In this document: positions 1 to 10,489 of the stretch, piece by piece
Position numbering within the stretch: position 1 is the first letter of the stretch
Layout: each line of letters opens with the position of its first letter
NCBI GenBank assembly: GCA_016165875.1
Contig: JABBOT010000009.1
Location: 16,222,566-16,286,565, forward strand
DNA length: 64,000 nucleotides
Direction of reading: 5' to 3'
DNA from: Acanthopleura granulata
Taxonomy: Eukaryota; Mollusca; Polyplacophora; Chitonida; Chitonidae
Notes under the pieces: generated by a model
The model's input: the letters and a program-made list of their open reading frames with translations, nothing else
Databases searched by the model: none
Told to the model about the DNA's origin: nothing
Program-made: the position numbers and the translations under genes

Positions 1-154
1 GAACGCGTCCGCTTCTTCGTGGACACCGTGCCGTGTTTGTGGAAGATGTGTCAGGCATTTCCTCCCCTCTGCGAGGATGTCACCTTACTCCTCACCCAGC
101 TGGCACGCATCTGTCTCTCAGAGCTCTCTGCCAACAACAACGTCACACAAACAG
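1..154 (+). CDS. Internal coding exon of an unidentified helical-repeat protein (5' truncated by window)
   Basis: The plus-strand frame is open from base 1 to a GTAACC donor at 155. It encodes about 51 residues beginning ERVRFFVDTVPCLWKMCQAF and continuing with a leucine-rich helix pair, like a HEAT/ARM-type helical repeat. The exon ends in phase 1 (final G) and completes a Glu codon with the AG that starts the exon at 2985. The protein is not securely recognised. The pattern vaguely recalls C-terminal helices of Integrator subunits such as INTS2, but this is an impression, not a match. The upstream part of the gene lies outside the window. Confidence 0.6.
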
Positions 155-269
155 GTAACCATGACAGTGTAACCCCGTTCTTCTGCATCTTCGATAACTG
201 TGTGAATAGGTCATCTTTTTCTTCTTGAAAAAGACAAAAAAATTTTTTTGACTTTTGCCCAAACATTTC

Positions 270-440
270 GGAGGTAATTGAATATCATAAAATATTGCTT
301 TTTATTGCTAAAACTTAAATTTGTCCAGTAGCATATCACCCTACCTTCCAAACAAACCTCAACACACATTTTTGTGAATAATAAAACAAAAACTAAGGGT
401 GATGTGCAAATTAGCTGTGGGCAAAACCTTGGGTTATATA
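270..440 (+). repeat. Copy of an unnamed dispersed foldback repeat
   Basis: It contains the family core (CCAGTAGCATATCACCCTAC, then TTCCAAACAAACCTC) seen again at 11.4, 16.2 and 31.4 kb. The left part (AATATCATAAAATATTGC) resembles the flank of the 31.4-kb copy. Confidence 0.5.
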
Positions 441-2639
441 ATGGTAATTTTCATTTGAGGTTGAAATTCCCCAGAATGGACCATAAAACAGTCTAAATGT
501 ATGCAGTTCAGACCACTGATTGTGACCATTGAAGCATTCTCCTCCAATAAAGGTGGCTGCTTTCTTCAGGATGATGTTTAATACCAATCCAAGAACTAAA
601 TAACCCAAGTTGTCAGAAATTTCGTAACTCCTTTTTTCTATCAGTGTTCACTGTTGGAGACAAACATGTGTTTTTTCAAAGCTTCACAAAAGCTATGATT
701 TTATTATTCTGGGCCGAAAAATGATTTTTAAAACTTGTAAAGCATGTTACTTTTTAAAAAGGGTAAAGACTATAGTGAACCTACATGGGATATCACTTAG
801 TAATTAATAATAATGGAATGTAATTGAATTCAGACATAGCTGTCTGTACCAGTGGGAGAGATGGCATGTATTCATTGCTCAATGGCACAATTATTTTGTG
901 CTTTTAGTTTATTTATTTTAAACACCGTACACAGAAAGAGTATCGCATGTATGCAGTAGTTTATGAAGCAGTGAAACTGGACGTTATTAATCAGGGATTA
1001 ACAGGTGTCATTGTGTTTAGTTATATATGTAGACATGGGTCATCTTCCTGCATGTCACATTGACACTTGTGCTGATTGGATGCCTGGTCCACGTGTGCTT
1101 AAACTATTCATATAATTTATCAATGTAATTATTGATATATACATGTTATTGATGACCATTGTGTTTGTATGAAAACATGTACATGTGATCTTGTGTATAT
1201 CCATGCGTGATAAGTTGTCTTCCTGGGTAAGTTAGACTTTGCTCCACTCTCCGAGTTAATCCCTGACCCCCTGAGCCTTAGTCCCACAGTTAAGCCTCCC
1301 CAGCCTTAATATCGAAAATGTTTGCACACATTGTAAGGTTTAGCACTGGTATTTCTGACTCTGACAAGTTTTTGTGGTAACAGTGTTGCACCTATTCTGT
1401 TCCAAGCACAAAATTTACTAATGATATTTTCGTGTTGAGACTCATACCTTTTGATATACCTGTATTAAGTCATTCAAGTTTGCCCTGTTTTTCACCAGTT
1501 CTAACTTCAGCCAGTACCTAGTTCATCGTAACCTATCCAGAGGACAGGGGACTTCAGTCTTGAACCTTGCCTCCGAGTTTATATCTGGGTTAAAAATATA
1601 TTGATATTATACCCTAATTCTTTTAATTCTTGGGTTATAGCCTCTTTGATTTAGCTAATATACATGTAATTGTAACAGAAATACTGTTTCTTTTTTATCG
1701 CACGGTTAACTCTAAAGAATAACATATTCATATTTTAACTTTTTCCTTAATAACAGGGGAAGAAATGTAATTTTGGTGTTTCAGCAGCACTGCTCTCTGC
1801 CCCCAAAGTTAAAAGAATACTTAAAAGAAGTATTTGGGTAAAATTGTTAGTACATGCAGGTATATTGGTGGGTTTTTTCTGCAGGGCTCACTTTTGAATG
1901 AGGTGAACATTTGGCCCTAGATAAACTCCATGTCACTTGTAAAGATAAAGGAATAATTTAACTGATCATACCCAGTTAAAGTTACATTTGTAATCATTAA
2001 TGATAACAGTATTTTCTGTGTATATGTACATTTGCTTTAACAGTTTGGTATTAAAAATATATTTTATAAGGCATATACATGTATACTTAAATTAGATTAA
2101 GTATCCCTTGCTCAGACCAATGAACTGAGGAGATGAAGGATTGGGCAATTCCCAGATAAAATAAGCTGGAGATTTTTGTTCAAAGTGTTTAAAAATATCT
2201 TTCGAGCGTTTCGTATTTTCTTAACCTCATACTACATACGTATGTGCATGTAGTGTACATATTTAATGCGGTGTGACATGAGCATACCCCTACCCTATAT
2301 AACCTCCTACTTCTACAGGTACCAAAATTGTTTGTGCAACTTGGCTTTCTGTGTCTAACGTAGCATAGTTTGAGTCCGTATTTAATGATTATAGAATCCT
2401 ACTGGACAATGACATAATGGACTTTGTGTCCAGTTTCTTCCACCCATAAGCTTGATCACCATCATTTGTTCAGTCAAGTATTTCCCGCGTACACTGTTCA
2501 CACATGACGTGTTCATCAGATGTAAAATGCTACCCTTCAAAATGTACAGGTAGTATCTTAGTGACACTGCCTTGTCATGAGAAGTGCAGAAACTATAATC
2601 TACATGCAGATAATCAAGAGCTCCACCAAGCAGTCGTAT

Positions 2640-2955
2640 CATACAACCTTACCAAACATCCTCATCAAAAACTTACCACGCACACAGGCCCTCCATAAAA
2701 CTCCACCATACAGCTCCACCATACCACTCCAGCCCACCATATAACCCAACCATACAGCCATCATACAGCCTTGCCATATCACTTCAGCCCACCATACAAC
2801 CCATCATACAACCCATCATACAACCTTACCATACAACTCAGACAGCTCCATCACACAACCCTATATTACAGCCCCATCATACAACCCTATACAGCCAAGC
2901 AATACAGCCCTTTTGTACAGCCCTATCATACAGGATCTATTTCTGTCATACAGTC
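2640..2955 (+). repeat. Degenerate CATACAnCC-rich minisatellite
   Basis: Short words such as CCATACAACC, CATCATACAACC and CATACAGCC recur irregularly for about 300 bases just before the acceptor at 2984. The apparent short ORFs rich in Tyr, Pro and Ser here are by-products of the repeat. Confidence 0.7.
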
Positions 2956-2984
2956 TCTGTAACTGATTGTTTTGTCTTTTGTAG

Positions 2985-3202
2985 AGTTTGCACTGGAAGC
3001 TGGGAGCTCATCACTAGTGGACGACGGTCACTCACCATCCAAGCGGTTAAGGGACGGTCAGTTGGTGTCCAAGCGGTCAGTTGTGAAGGGTGGATGGAAG
3101 ACGTACACAGCACCCAATCAGTACCAGCAGTTGTATGATCTGGTACAACAGACCTTCTCGGATGTCACACAAATGGCCCTGGTCACACGCATGGTGTACT
3201 GA
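2985..3202 (+). CDS. Terminal coding exon of the unidentified plus-strand gene
   Basis: After the TTTTGTAG acceptor the exon encodes about 72 residues. It starts EFALEAGSSSLVDDGHSPSK, passes through a basic stretch (KRLRDGQLVSKRSVVKGGWK) and ends QQTFSDVTQMALVTRMVY before TGA at 3200. The reading frame joins that of exon 1-154 exactly (phase 1). The Ser/Lys-rich middle looks like a disordered linker, and the end reads like a terminal helix. The function is unknown. The last 60 bases of coding sequence are also the start of a 99-bp tandem duplication that continues into the 3' UTR. The gene is convergent with the PISD gene. Confidence 0.55.
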
Positions 3203-3402
3203 TACATAAGGAGGCTGGTTGACAGTTGCAGTACAGATGTGGTACAACAGACCTTCTCGGATGTCACACAGATGGCCCTGGTCACACACATGGTATACTG
3301 ATACATAGGGAGGCTGGTTGACAGTTGCAGTACAGATGTGGTACAACAGACCTCCTCAGACGTCACAAGGATGGCCCTGGTCACACACATGGTATACTGA
3401 TA
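3142..3402 (+). repeat. 99-bp tandem duplication spanning the stop codon
   Basis: Blocks starting GGTACAACAGACC recur at 3142, 3241 and 3340 (period 99). Each carries the end of the coding region, the TGATACATA stop context and GGAGGCTGGTTGACAGTTGC. The third copy is partial and diverges near 3402. Confidence 0.85.
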
Positions 3403-3479
3403 CATTTGGTGGGACAAGCTGGCTAATGCTTCCTTTCTGAGGGTGGGAAGCCTCGGCAGACCAAACCCCGACTCTGATG

Positions 3480-3640
3480 TAAGCACTGTCACATCAGGAT
3501 GACACACCAACCAACATGTGGGTTGAGAATTGACACAGCACCATGCCAGACACACAGTGTAAAATCAGGATGATATAGCAACCAACATACGGTGTCAGAA
3601 TGGACACAACAATCACGATAGACACAGCATCAGAAGCGAC
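3480..3640 (+). repeat. Diverged ~73-bp duplication in the 3' flank
   Basis: The block 'ATCAGGATGACACACCAACC ... GACACAGCACC' near 3494 recurs as 'ATCAGGATGATATAGCAACC ... GACACAACAATC' near 3567. Confidence 0.45.
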
Positions 3641-3715
3641 ACATTGTTGTGCCAGCCATAAATGTCAGACAGACACTATCAGAACTGATTGTGCCAAGCT
3701 CAACATACTGATAGA

Positions 3716-3919
3716 ACGCAGTGTGCCATGCATGCTGAACACAGAGGCAGAACGTAGTGTGCCATGCATGCTGAACACAGAGACAGAACGCAGTGTGCCA
3801 TGCATGCTGAACACAGAGACAGAACGCAGTGTGCCATGCATGCTGAACACAGAGACAGAACGCAGTGTGCCATGCATGCTGAACACAGAGACAGAACGTA
3901 GTGTGCCATGCTCAAAGCA
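3716..3919 (+). repeat. 36-bp minisatellite, five full copies plus one partial
   Basis: The unit begins GAACGCAGTGTGCCATGCAT and ends CTGAACACAGAGACA. Copies start at 3716, 3752, 3788, 3824 and 3860, with a partial one at 3896. The length is a multiple of three, so several frames stay open on both strands. These are not genes. Confidence 0.9.
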
Positions 3920-4126
3920 CCCACAGAATGTAGAGTACCATGCATGTTGAATACAGCTTTGCAGTCCAGAAGGCTTATCCATTACACGCCTTTTGCGACA
4001 CCTAGTGTTAGAGTATGGACATACAGTACAGGAGACTGAATCAGATTCGATGTACATGACATTGGCGTTCTGTGAAAGTGTCATGCTATGATACAACTGA
4101 AATATTGCCAATGTGGTGATAGCCCT

Positions 4127-4190
4127 CATTCCTTCATTCATTCATTCATTCATACATTCATCCATTCTGTCCATTGATTCATTCCATTTA
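4127..4190 (+). repeat. (ATTC)n microsatellite
   Basis: Imperfect CATT/ATTC tetranucleotide run. Confidence 0.85.
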
Positions 4191-4920
4191 GGTTAAATGA
4201 CAGTTAAGTGGGCAGAAAACCAAACTTTTCTGTGTCATATTAACTATGAGGTTTGCCCAGGTTTTTCTGCAGACTTCATTTAGTTCGTTAAGCAGACATG
4301 TCTAAGAGCAACTGTGATAGTGCTACATGCTTCAAATGAACCTACTGTTAGGAGTCCACCAGAGCTCGTCCAGGAAGAGGAAGGTGCCAGTGATGTTGGA
4401 GTTGTGATGCTTGTTGGAACATCCACCATGTTGGATCCAGTTAACACGTTGCTCATGGTGTACAGTATGGTTAAAAGCTGGCACGTGAGAGAAAATGTAC
4501 CAGTTTTGGCACCATATGTACTCGGTATACTTTAATTAAGCTTTTTTTTATAGAGTATGTGAACAATCTACGCACAATTGTTTTAAGGTAAAAATCTGCT
4601 TTTTTTTACTGATGACTTGCCTCTGTCCTTTGTTGTACGCAGACACGAGGACTACCTCGCTTTAGGAGCTTTGTAAAAATGATCAAGGGATTTCTTTCAG
4701 TAAAGAATAAAAACAATTGTAATTCAAAAAAAATATAATATTTGCACATATACATGTATGTATTTAAAAATTATATCATTTCCAGAAAATAGACCAAACA
4801 AGCTAGGAGATTTGTGTTTATTTGCAGTTTTATCAGAATTATGCGTGGGGCAGAAACAGCTGTGTCATAAAGTATTTAACATCCGGTGATTATGAGGGAG
4901 TGAAATTTCCTTAGACACTC
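4191..4920 (+). other. Probable 3' UTR/intergenic DNA of the plus-strand gene
   Basis: No convincing exon is present. The stretch includes a short unconserved open frame (4314-4535) and an AATAAA at 4706. It may be the distal 3' UTR if the long repeat-containing UTR is real. Confidence 0.4.
4706..4711 (+). terminator. Candidate polyadenylation signal of the plus-strand gene
   Basis: AATAAA about 1.5 kb after the stop codon, followed by a T- and TG-rich tract. It would give a 3' UTR containing the 99-bp, 36-bp and ATTC repeats. The match is only a hexamer. Confidence 0.3.
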
Positions 4921-4924
4921 AAGT

Positions 4925-5160
4925 CTTGGTTCAGTCCCAGGCTCAGACATGGAATCTTCCAAATCTTTCTGCGTGGGTGAGTCCCATGCTCAGACATGGA
5001 ATCATATAAGTCTTCCTGCCTGGGTGTCTCCCAGACTCAGACATGGAATCTTCCAAATCTTTCCGCCTGGGTGAGTCCCAGGCTCAAACATGAAATCATA
5101 TAAGTCTTCCTGCCTGGGAGTGTCCCAGACTCAGACATGGAATCTTCCAAATCTTTCTTC
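4925..5160 (+). repeat. ~47-bp tandem repeat, five copies with alternating variants
   Basis: CAGACATGGAATC (or variants) recurs at about 4943, 4991, 5038, 5085 and 5132. Alternate units carry CTTCCAAATC or ATATAAGTC, so the true period may be a ~95-bp dimer. Confidence 0.8.
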
Positions 5161-5389
5161 CTCCAAATTATGCATCCATCCCTCTTGAGAACTTGGGGAC
5201 AATAAATGTTTAGTCGTGTTTGTTTGCATGGAGATAACTCTCTCTCCACAAACATGCCATAGAGTCTTAAAGGAGAAGAATGCATAAAAAAAACATGCAA
5301 CTTTCAGATTAAGAGTGTAAATATTTTTTTTCTTTCAATTTCTGAAGAGAAAGGGGTGTTTGAAAATACTTCAATAGCAATTACATGTA

Positions 5390-5852
5390 CAGGGTGTCCC
5401 AGAGGTTGCGCACTATCCAGCGCCCTGTTACGAAGCGGGAGTAATGCCGTCAGACATAACTACCATGGCGACGTATTTCTACAATATGTGTCTTACGTTT
5501 GACATAACTTACACCCCCTTTGTAAGACGGGATTGTGCCTGTAAAACACCTGTCTTGATTTCCGAAACACCTTTATTGATTTCAAAAACATCTTTATAGA
5601 TAACAATCATAACAAATGCTCAAACTGAGCATCCTCTGCAATAAAACACACATCAATTCTCTTCTCTTCACGTCTTCACACTCCTGTTTCATGGGTGATC
5701 TTTTCTGTTGTGTACCAGAATCGTCCACGCACTCTTGATGATTTGAATGATGCAATAACAATAATGAGTGCCAAAAGATCATCCCTGAAACACTCAGGGG
5801 CGTGAGTTTTTTTTGGAAAACCAGGATGGTGCGTGACTTGTGGGACACCCTG
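5390..5852. mobile_element. Non-autonomous mariner-like MITE (~463 bp)
   Basis: The left end is CAGGGTGTCCCAGAGGTTGC and the right end, reverse-complemented, is CAGGGTGTCCCACAAGTCAC. The inverted termini of about 24 bp are flanked by TA on both sides (5388-5389 and 5853-5854), the target duplication of Tc1/mariner elements. CAGGGTGTCCCA is a terminus I associate with mariner-type families. No transposase is recognisable inside. Confidence 0.75.
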
Positions 5853-7569
5853 TATATCAGTTGTCAACAGCGTTTTCCGGTGTTGTCATCAAAACCACTT
5901 GTCATCCACCTCATGGACAAGTTCACCGGTATAGCTTGTCCATGGTTGTTGGTTTGTCTTGGGCATGAAAATCTACAAATTAAGAAATTTCTCCCGTGTG
6001 CACGAATCATTTGATTGTATGGACCAGGGCTAACTTGTATGAAGCCCTTTTAACATCATGAGCTCTTAACAGTCAAGGGAACATAATGCATACTGTGCTG
6101 GTTGCCATGGTAGATACGTGCTCATAACATTAAGAGGGTTTCATGCAAGTCGGCCCAGCACATTATGCATGAATTGCTTTTCAGATATACCTACTAGTGG
6201 TATGGGAACAAAGCTTCCAGTAACTAGTAAGGCTATCACTGAACTATTTGGTGTAACCCGACCAACACCCCACACGCCCCAACTTTTTGCGAGCATTTCG
6301 ATAGTATTTTTTCTCTCCATATTAAATTCTTCAAAATCCCATCTTTTTCAGTAACCAAAATAAAAATGAATTCTGTACTCATCCACTGATATTTTTTCTG
6401 ATGAGGCTGAGTTACATACCCAACAGAATTGTTTCTTTTGGACAGTGTGTAAGGATTAATTGGCCGGCATATATGCAAGTCTGTTTATTTCATAGATGGA
6501 CAACATATTTTCACTTGTACAATGTCAGCTCACTTTATGGGTGGAAGAAACATGAGTAAGCTATGCGGCTGCTAGTGAAGGTAGCAGTAACAGTGAAGAG
6601 TTGACGACTCATGTTACCTGTTTGCCTATTTGTATGCCACATGCAAAAGTCAGTAACCTGCCAAAGACAGGTGGTTTACCCCTGTGCACTCCTACAAGCA
6701 TAAATATTATTACTTTTTTATGTAATTCTTATTTCATAACATACTCAAGAACATTTCACTTATACGACTACAGCTAGCATAATTGTGGGAAGAAACTTAG
6801 CATAACCCAAGGGAAACTCACAACCATCCCCCGGGGGGGGGGATGACCAGAGAGGACATAAAACTGACACCATCGTGCATGGCAGTGTGTAACAATCAGT
6901 AAATACATAAATATAGGAACAGGAAACCTTTCCCCTGGAGGAGAACCTCTGAATAACATCTCGACAAAAAGTCGACGACAACCAGGTGATGAGCAATATA
7001 TCGACGCACATAAATCCAGTTCTCACAGTGTACTCTTTTGTCCTTTGCTGCTGCTACGTCCTTGTTTCTGTATGGTTGTGTGCAACGTCGTAAATTAAAG
7101 AGGTAGTTGGCAAGCACTGCAGGATAGCAGCTGAGAATCAGAGGATTCAGGTAATTATTCAGTGAAAATGGGTCGGGCCATTAGGACCTGTGTCCTTAAT
7201 ATTTGCTTGTGCTTCAGTGAAACAAAGGGTAACCTGATCACACTGTTTTCGCTGCAAACATGTACACTATCTTTTACAGCAGAAGGCACATTTTTTTATA
7301 ACTGTAGGTACGTGTATGGTTACTGATAAATCACTTGGAAGACGGACCAGCCCTTGATCAACTCAACTGACCTGTCCACAATTTCACTGGCCTCAGACGA
7401 GTGTTACTTTCGAGCCCTGAGAATGAGTGTCTTTAATACCCAGCTCGGAATCAGCTATCTTGGGAGGGAATTAAATGTTGACTCATTCTAGATGCGCAAG
7501 ATCTTGTGAGACTAGCTATATTGTACACATAACAAAACTATGTTGGCTAAAAAAGAAGATCACAATATA
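5853..7569. other. Intergenic DNA between the two convergent genes
   Basis: No exon is recognised. A SINE fragment lies at about 6735-6865 with a G-run at 6832-6841. Short open frames are unconserved. Confidence 0.6.
6735..6865 (-). mobile_element. SINE fragment, family 1
   Basis: Carries the family core CATACTCAAGAACATTTCAC, TTATACGACTAC and AGCATAATTGTGGGAAGAAAC, then a decayed CCACAACCATCCC region. It is more diverged than the 13.9-kb copy and lacks a clear tRNA head. Confidence 0.65.
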
Positions 7570-7575
7570 TTTAAT
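7570..7575 (-). terminator. Candidate PISD polyadenylation signal (ATTAAA)
   Basis: ATTAAA on the minus strand, about 330 bases beyond the stop codon. No AATAAA on this strand was noticed closer to the stop. Hexamer evidence only. Confidence 0.25.
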
Positions 7576-7901
7576 ATAATAACAAAATGTACATGTATAT
7601 ATATATATTTACAGACCTATTTACAAATATTCCAGTATAAAAGAAACCCCAAGTCCTGCAAGTGCATATAGTTTCTTTTTCAGCATTCCAAACAATCCAA
7701 TTTTGTACATTGTATTAATTGTTATAAAGTATTTACAATAAATGAGATCACAGCCATTTGTGTTGTTTTCACAATAGTTTATCATCTTTAGTGAACCAGC
7801 AGACGGAGAAGGTAGTTTGGTAAAGCTTAGATAGACAACTCAGTCTTGTGCGTTTCTGTCCAAATCTGGGACGTTGTTGCTGTTACGGTTACCAAATATC
7901 A

Positions 7902-8141
7902 CTATTGCTCTTTATCTGTTGCTAATTGACAATTGCCTAAAGGTTCTCCAAATCGGATTTTTTGCCCTTCTTCCAAGCGGAAGTCAAAGTCGTCAGGAGC
8001 CTCAAAGATGAGAACGATGGTAGAGCCTAAGTTGAATTCCCCAAACATCTCCCCTTTCTCCACTTTGATTCCTCCCTTCCCAAACTGCTTGTCGTAAAAA
8101 ATACCATGAGGGTGTCTCTTGCCACAGTTAGTGCGTAGTCC
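7902..8141 (-). CDS. PISD: Phosphatidylserine decarboxylase, terminal exon with the LGST autocleavage site
   Basis: This exon encodes the end of the PISD core. PISD converts phosphatidylserine to phosphatidylethanolamine and in animals acts at the mitochondrial inner membrane. The exon opens after a TATTTTGCAG acceptor with [13 protein letters not shown] and runs 79 codons to TAG at 7902. It contains [16 protein letters not shown]. In this family the Gly-Ser bond of LGST is cleaved by the proenzyme itself, and the Ser becomes the pyruvoyl cofactor of the small alpha subunit. The segment after it, with [10 protein letters not shown], matches the animal alpha subunit. The first residue continues phase 0 from the exon ending at 8636. 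No frame damage is seen, so the enzyme looks functional. Confidence 0.95.
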   Translation of the reverse strand, partial: GLRTNCGKRHPHGIFYDKQFGKGGIKVEKGEMFGEFNLGSTIVLIFEAPDDFDFRLEEGQKIRFGEPLGNCQLATDKEQ

Positions 8142-8635
8142 CTGCAAAATACGAGGCATGTACCCGTGTTAGAAAGTGCATGCAATTGAACAGTTCTTGA
8201 AACAAATTAACTATGTTTTACAGTGAAACCCTCCATCCCAACAAAAATACACATAATCTCTACATTTATGTCCTATCTCTTGATAATGAGGACTTGTTCC
8301 AAAAATTCTCTGAGTTTATACTGTTAACCCAAAGGGAAGCCCAAGGGAGCAGTCATTGCTTGGTTACATGGATACTATATGTAGGGAGCAGTTGTTACTT
8401 ATACAAAATGTCACAACACTTATATTTTCTCTGAAGCTCTGATGTCGGCAAATCCATAAGACATAAATTATCATGCTAGTAAAAAAGGATTGAGCTAGAT
8501 GAAATGTCTTCAAAGAAGCCCTAAAACAAGCGAAAAACAATCAAGATACAGGGTATCTACAATCGTTCTCGGCACACTATGGTCTCATCTACAGTGCTAT
8601 TTCACGTCATTTTGGTGACATTACTCACGCCGTAC
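8142..8635 (-). other. PISD intron with two competing donors
   Basis: The donor used in the in-frame model is GTACGG at 8635. A better-looking GTGAGT lies 7 bases downstream but would shift the frame. The acceptor is TATTTTGCAG. Nothing else is recognised. Confidence 0.7.
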
Positions 8636-8796
8636 CTTATCAACGTAAATCTTGATGGAGCCAACATTGGTTGCGCCTACAGCTGTCATGGAGAAGAAGC
8701 CGTGAGCCCATTGGCCAAAGTAGACCGCACGCTCATTGAAGTTGAAGAGCCCCTGCACCCAGCGTGCCACACCTGGGTTTACGCTCAGCAGTTCAC
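8636..8796 (-). CDS. PISD: Phosphatidylserine decarboxylase, third constant exon
   Basis: The exon opens after TCATTTGCAG, completes the Gly codon split with the previous exon, and encodes [20 protein letters not shown] then [20 protein letters not shown] and [13 protein letters not shown]. These blocks are typical of PISD: SVNP, the NER segment, HGFF and the [10 protein letters not shown] strand of the beta subunit fold. Its 161 bases plus one carried base give 54 codons, leaving phase 0 at 8636. The exon is flanked by a weak GTACGG donor. The assignment is firm because the residues continue colinearly with the neighbouring exons. Confidence 0.94.
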
Positions 8797-9280
8797 CTGC
8801 AAATGACAAGAAAGTCAAACCTCTGTGATTTTGGAATCGGTGAGGCTCTACACCATACTGTACATTACGCTCTACAACTCTATGCACATTTCTGATTGAA
8901 ATACTGATTGGCTGATTGCTGTTTCGTACCATTCTCAAGACTGACATATACACAATGACTCTCAGGTTTCTTGGTGCAGGAAAGCGAAATAACGAGAATT
9001 TACATATACAGACCCTGCCCGTCTCTTTGGCTCGACCCTGTACTTTAACCAATGAAAAGTCAGTACAGGCACGATGTCAACAGGCACCCAAAAAGCTACA
9101 TGTAAATATAACAGCAGCTTTTACAATTCTCTACCACTTCAATATTGCCACACAAGATCTCGGAACACACAGAGACTTGTGCATCTCAAGATTTCCCTGT
9201 CCTATGCTTGGACTGATACGGCAACTTCTGTACCAGAGTAAGCATTAAGAATTTAAACTTTAAAACATTATTCCCCCTAC
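8797..9280 (-). other. PISD intron
   Basis: A GTAGGG donor and TTTGCAG acceptor bound an intron of about 480 bases. Short open frames in it are unconserved. Confidence 0.8.
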
Positions 9281-9575
9281 CTGGGAAATGCCTCCTGAAG
9301 TTCATGGTCCACTGCACAGGGGAGTGGAAGCGGTGGTAATCCCCTGGGGCCAAGTAGATGATACAGTGGTGGAGAGAATGGCCTGGCTTGACCTTCAGCT
9401 GACCGTGGTAGTCTCTGTCTGTCAGGTACCCGTCGCTGATGTCGGAGGACGTGCCCTTCAGCCACGTGGACGGTCCCAGAAATCCCCGGAGCGAGTACGT
9501 CACGCCCTTCACCTGCTCCAGCTTCCCATTCTCAACTTTCCCATAATGCAACACTCTACCATCAGCCGGACTCGT
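9281..9575 (-). CDS. PISD: Phosphatidylserine decarboxylase, second constant exon (catalytic Asp and His)
   Basis: After the CACTTGCAG acceptor the exon starts TSPADGRVLHYGKVENGKLE, followed by QVKGVTYSLRGFLG, a variable loop, then IIYLAPGDYHRFHSP and FRRHFPG. In the family the Asp of SPADG and the His residues of YLAPGDYHRFHSP belong to the active-site Asp-His-Ser arrangement for autocleavage and decarboxylation, and all are present. The 295 bases leave phase 1 (G), completed by GT in the exon starting at 8796. A 107-bp minisatellite begins within about 65 bases upstream of this exon's acceptor. Confidence 0.95.
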
Positions 9576-9640
9576 CTGCAAGTGGTCATTGACGATATTG
9601 TGAAAAAAATGTCATGAAATGTCATTAAATTCAATGAAAG

Positions 9641-10489
9641 AATGTGAGAATCACAAGAAGATCAATGCAAACATACATCTGTCATGTAAACAGGAGCAGG
9701 AAACAATATGATACCAACAGGCAGGTTCAGTATTACCAGAACAAAAGAATGTGAGAACCACAAGAAGATCAATGCAAAAATACATCTGTCATGTAAACAG
9801 AAGCAGGAAACAATACGATACCAACAGGCAGGTTCAGTATTACCAGAACAAAAGAATGTGAGAACCACAAGAAGATCAATGCAAACATACATCTGTCTTG
9901 TAAACCGGAGCAGGAAACAATACGATACCAACAGGCAGGTTCAGTATTACCAGAGCAAAAGAATGTGAGAACCACAAGAAGATCAATGCAAAAATACATC
10001 TGTCAGGAGCAGGAAACAATACGATACCAACAGGCAGGTTCAGTATTACCAGAACAAAAGAATGTGAGAACCACAAGAAGATCAATGCAAACATTCATCT
10101 GTCATGTAAACAGGAGCAGGAAACAATACGATACCAACAGGCAGGTTCAGTATTACCAGAACAAAAGAATGTGAGAACCACAAGAAGATCAATGCAAACA
10201 TACATCTGTCATGTAAACAGGAGCAGGAAACAATATGATACCAACAGGCAGGTTCAGTATTACCAGAACAAAAGAATGTGAGAACCACAAGAAGATCAAT
10301 GCAAACATACATCTGTCATGTAAACAGGAGCAGGAAACAATACGATACCAACAGGCAGGTTCAGTATTACCAGAACAAAAGAATGTGAGAACCACAAGAA
10401 GATCAATGCAAACATACATCTGTCATGTAAACCGGAGCAGGAAACAATACGATACCAACAGGCAGGTTCGGTATTACCAGAACAAAAGC
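9641..10489. repeat. 107-bp minisatellite, eight copies
   Basis: Units start AATGTGAGAACCACAAGAAG and include ATACGATACCAACAGGCAGG and TTCAGTATTACCAGAAC. Starts are at about 9641, 9748, 9855, 9962, 10061, 10168, 10275 and 10382. The fourth unit is about 8 bases shorter (it lacks part of CATGTAAACAGG). Copies differ at few positions. Confidence 0.95.

Larger units (their letters stand above)
155..2984 (+). other. Last intron of the unidentified plus-strand gene
   Basis: A GTAACC donor at 155 and a TTTTGTAG acceptor ending at 2984 bound an AT-rich intron of about 2.8 kb. It holds one copy of a dispersed foldback repeat near 270-440 and a degenerate CATACAaCC-type low-complexity block at about 2640-2955. 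Nothing else coding is visible. Confidence 0.6.

Noticed and set aside
3716..3919. Possible CRISPR-like array
   Set aside because: Uninterrupted tandem repeat without spacers, in an animal genome.
3600..4141. Repeat-protein-like frames on both strands
   Set aside because: The 36-bp unit is divisible by three, so frames stay open automatically. No start context or conservation.
5594..5848. Possible transposase in the mariner-like element
   Set aside because: The translation shows no DDD/E-type motif or helix-turn-helix. It looks random.
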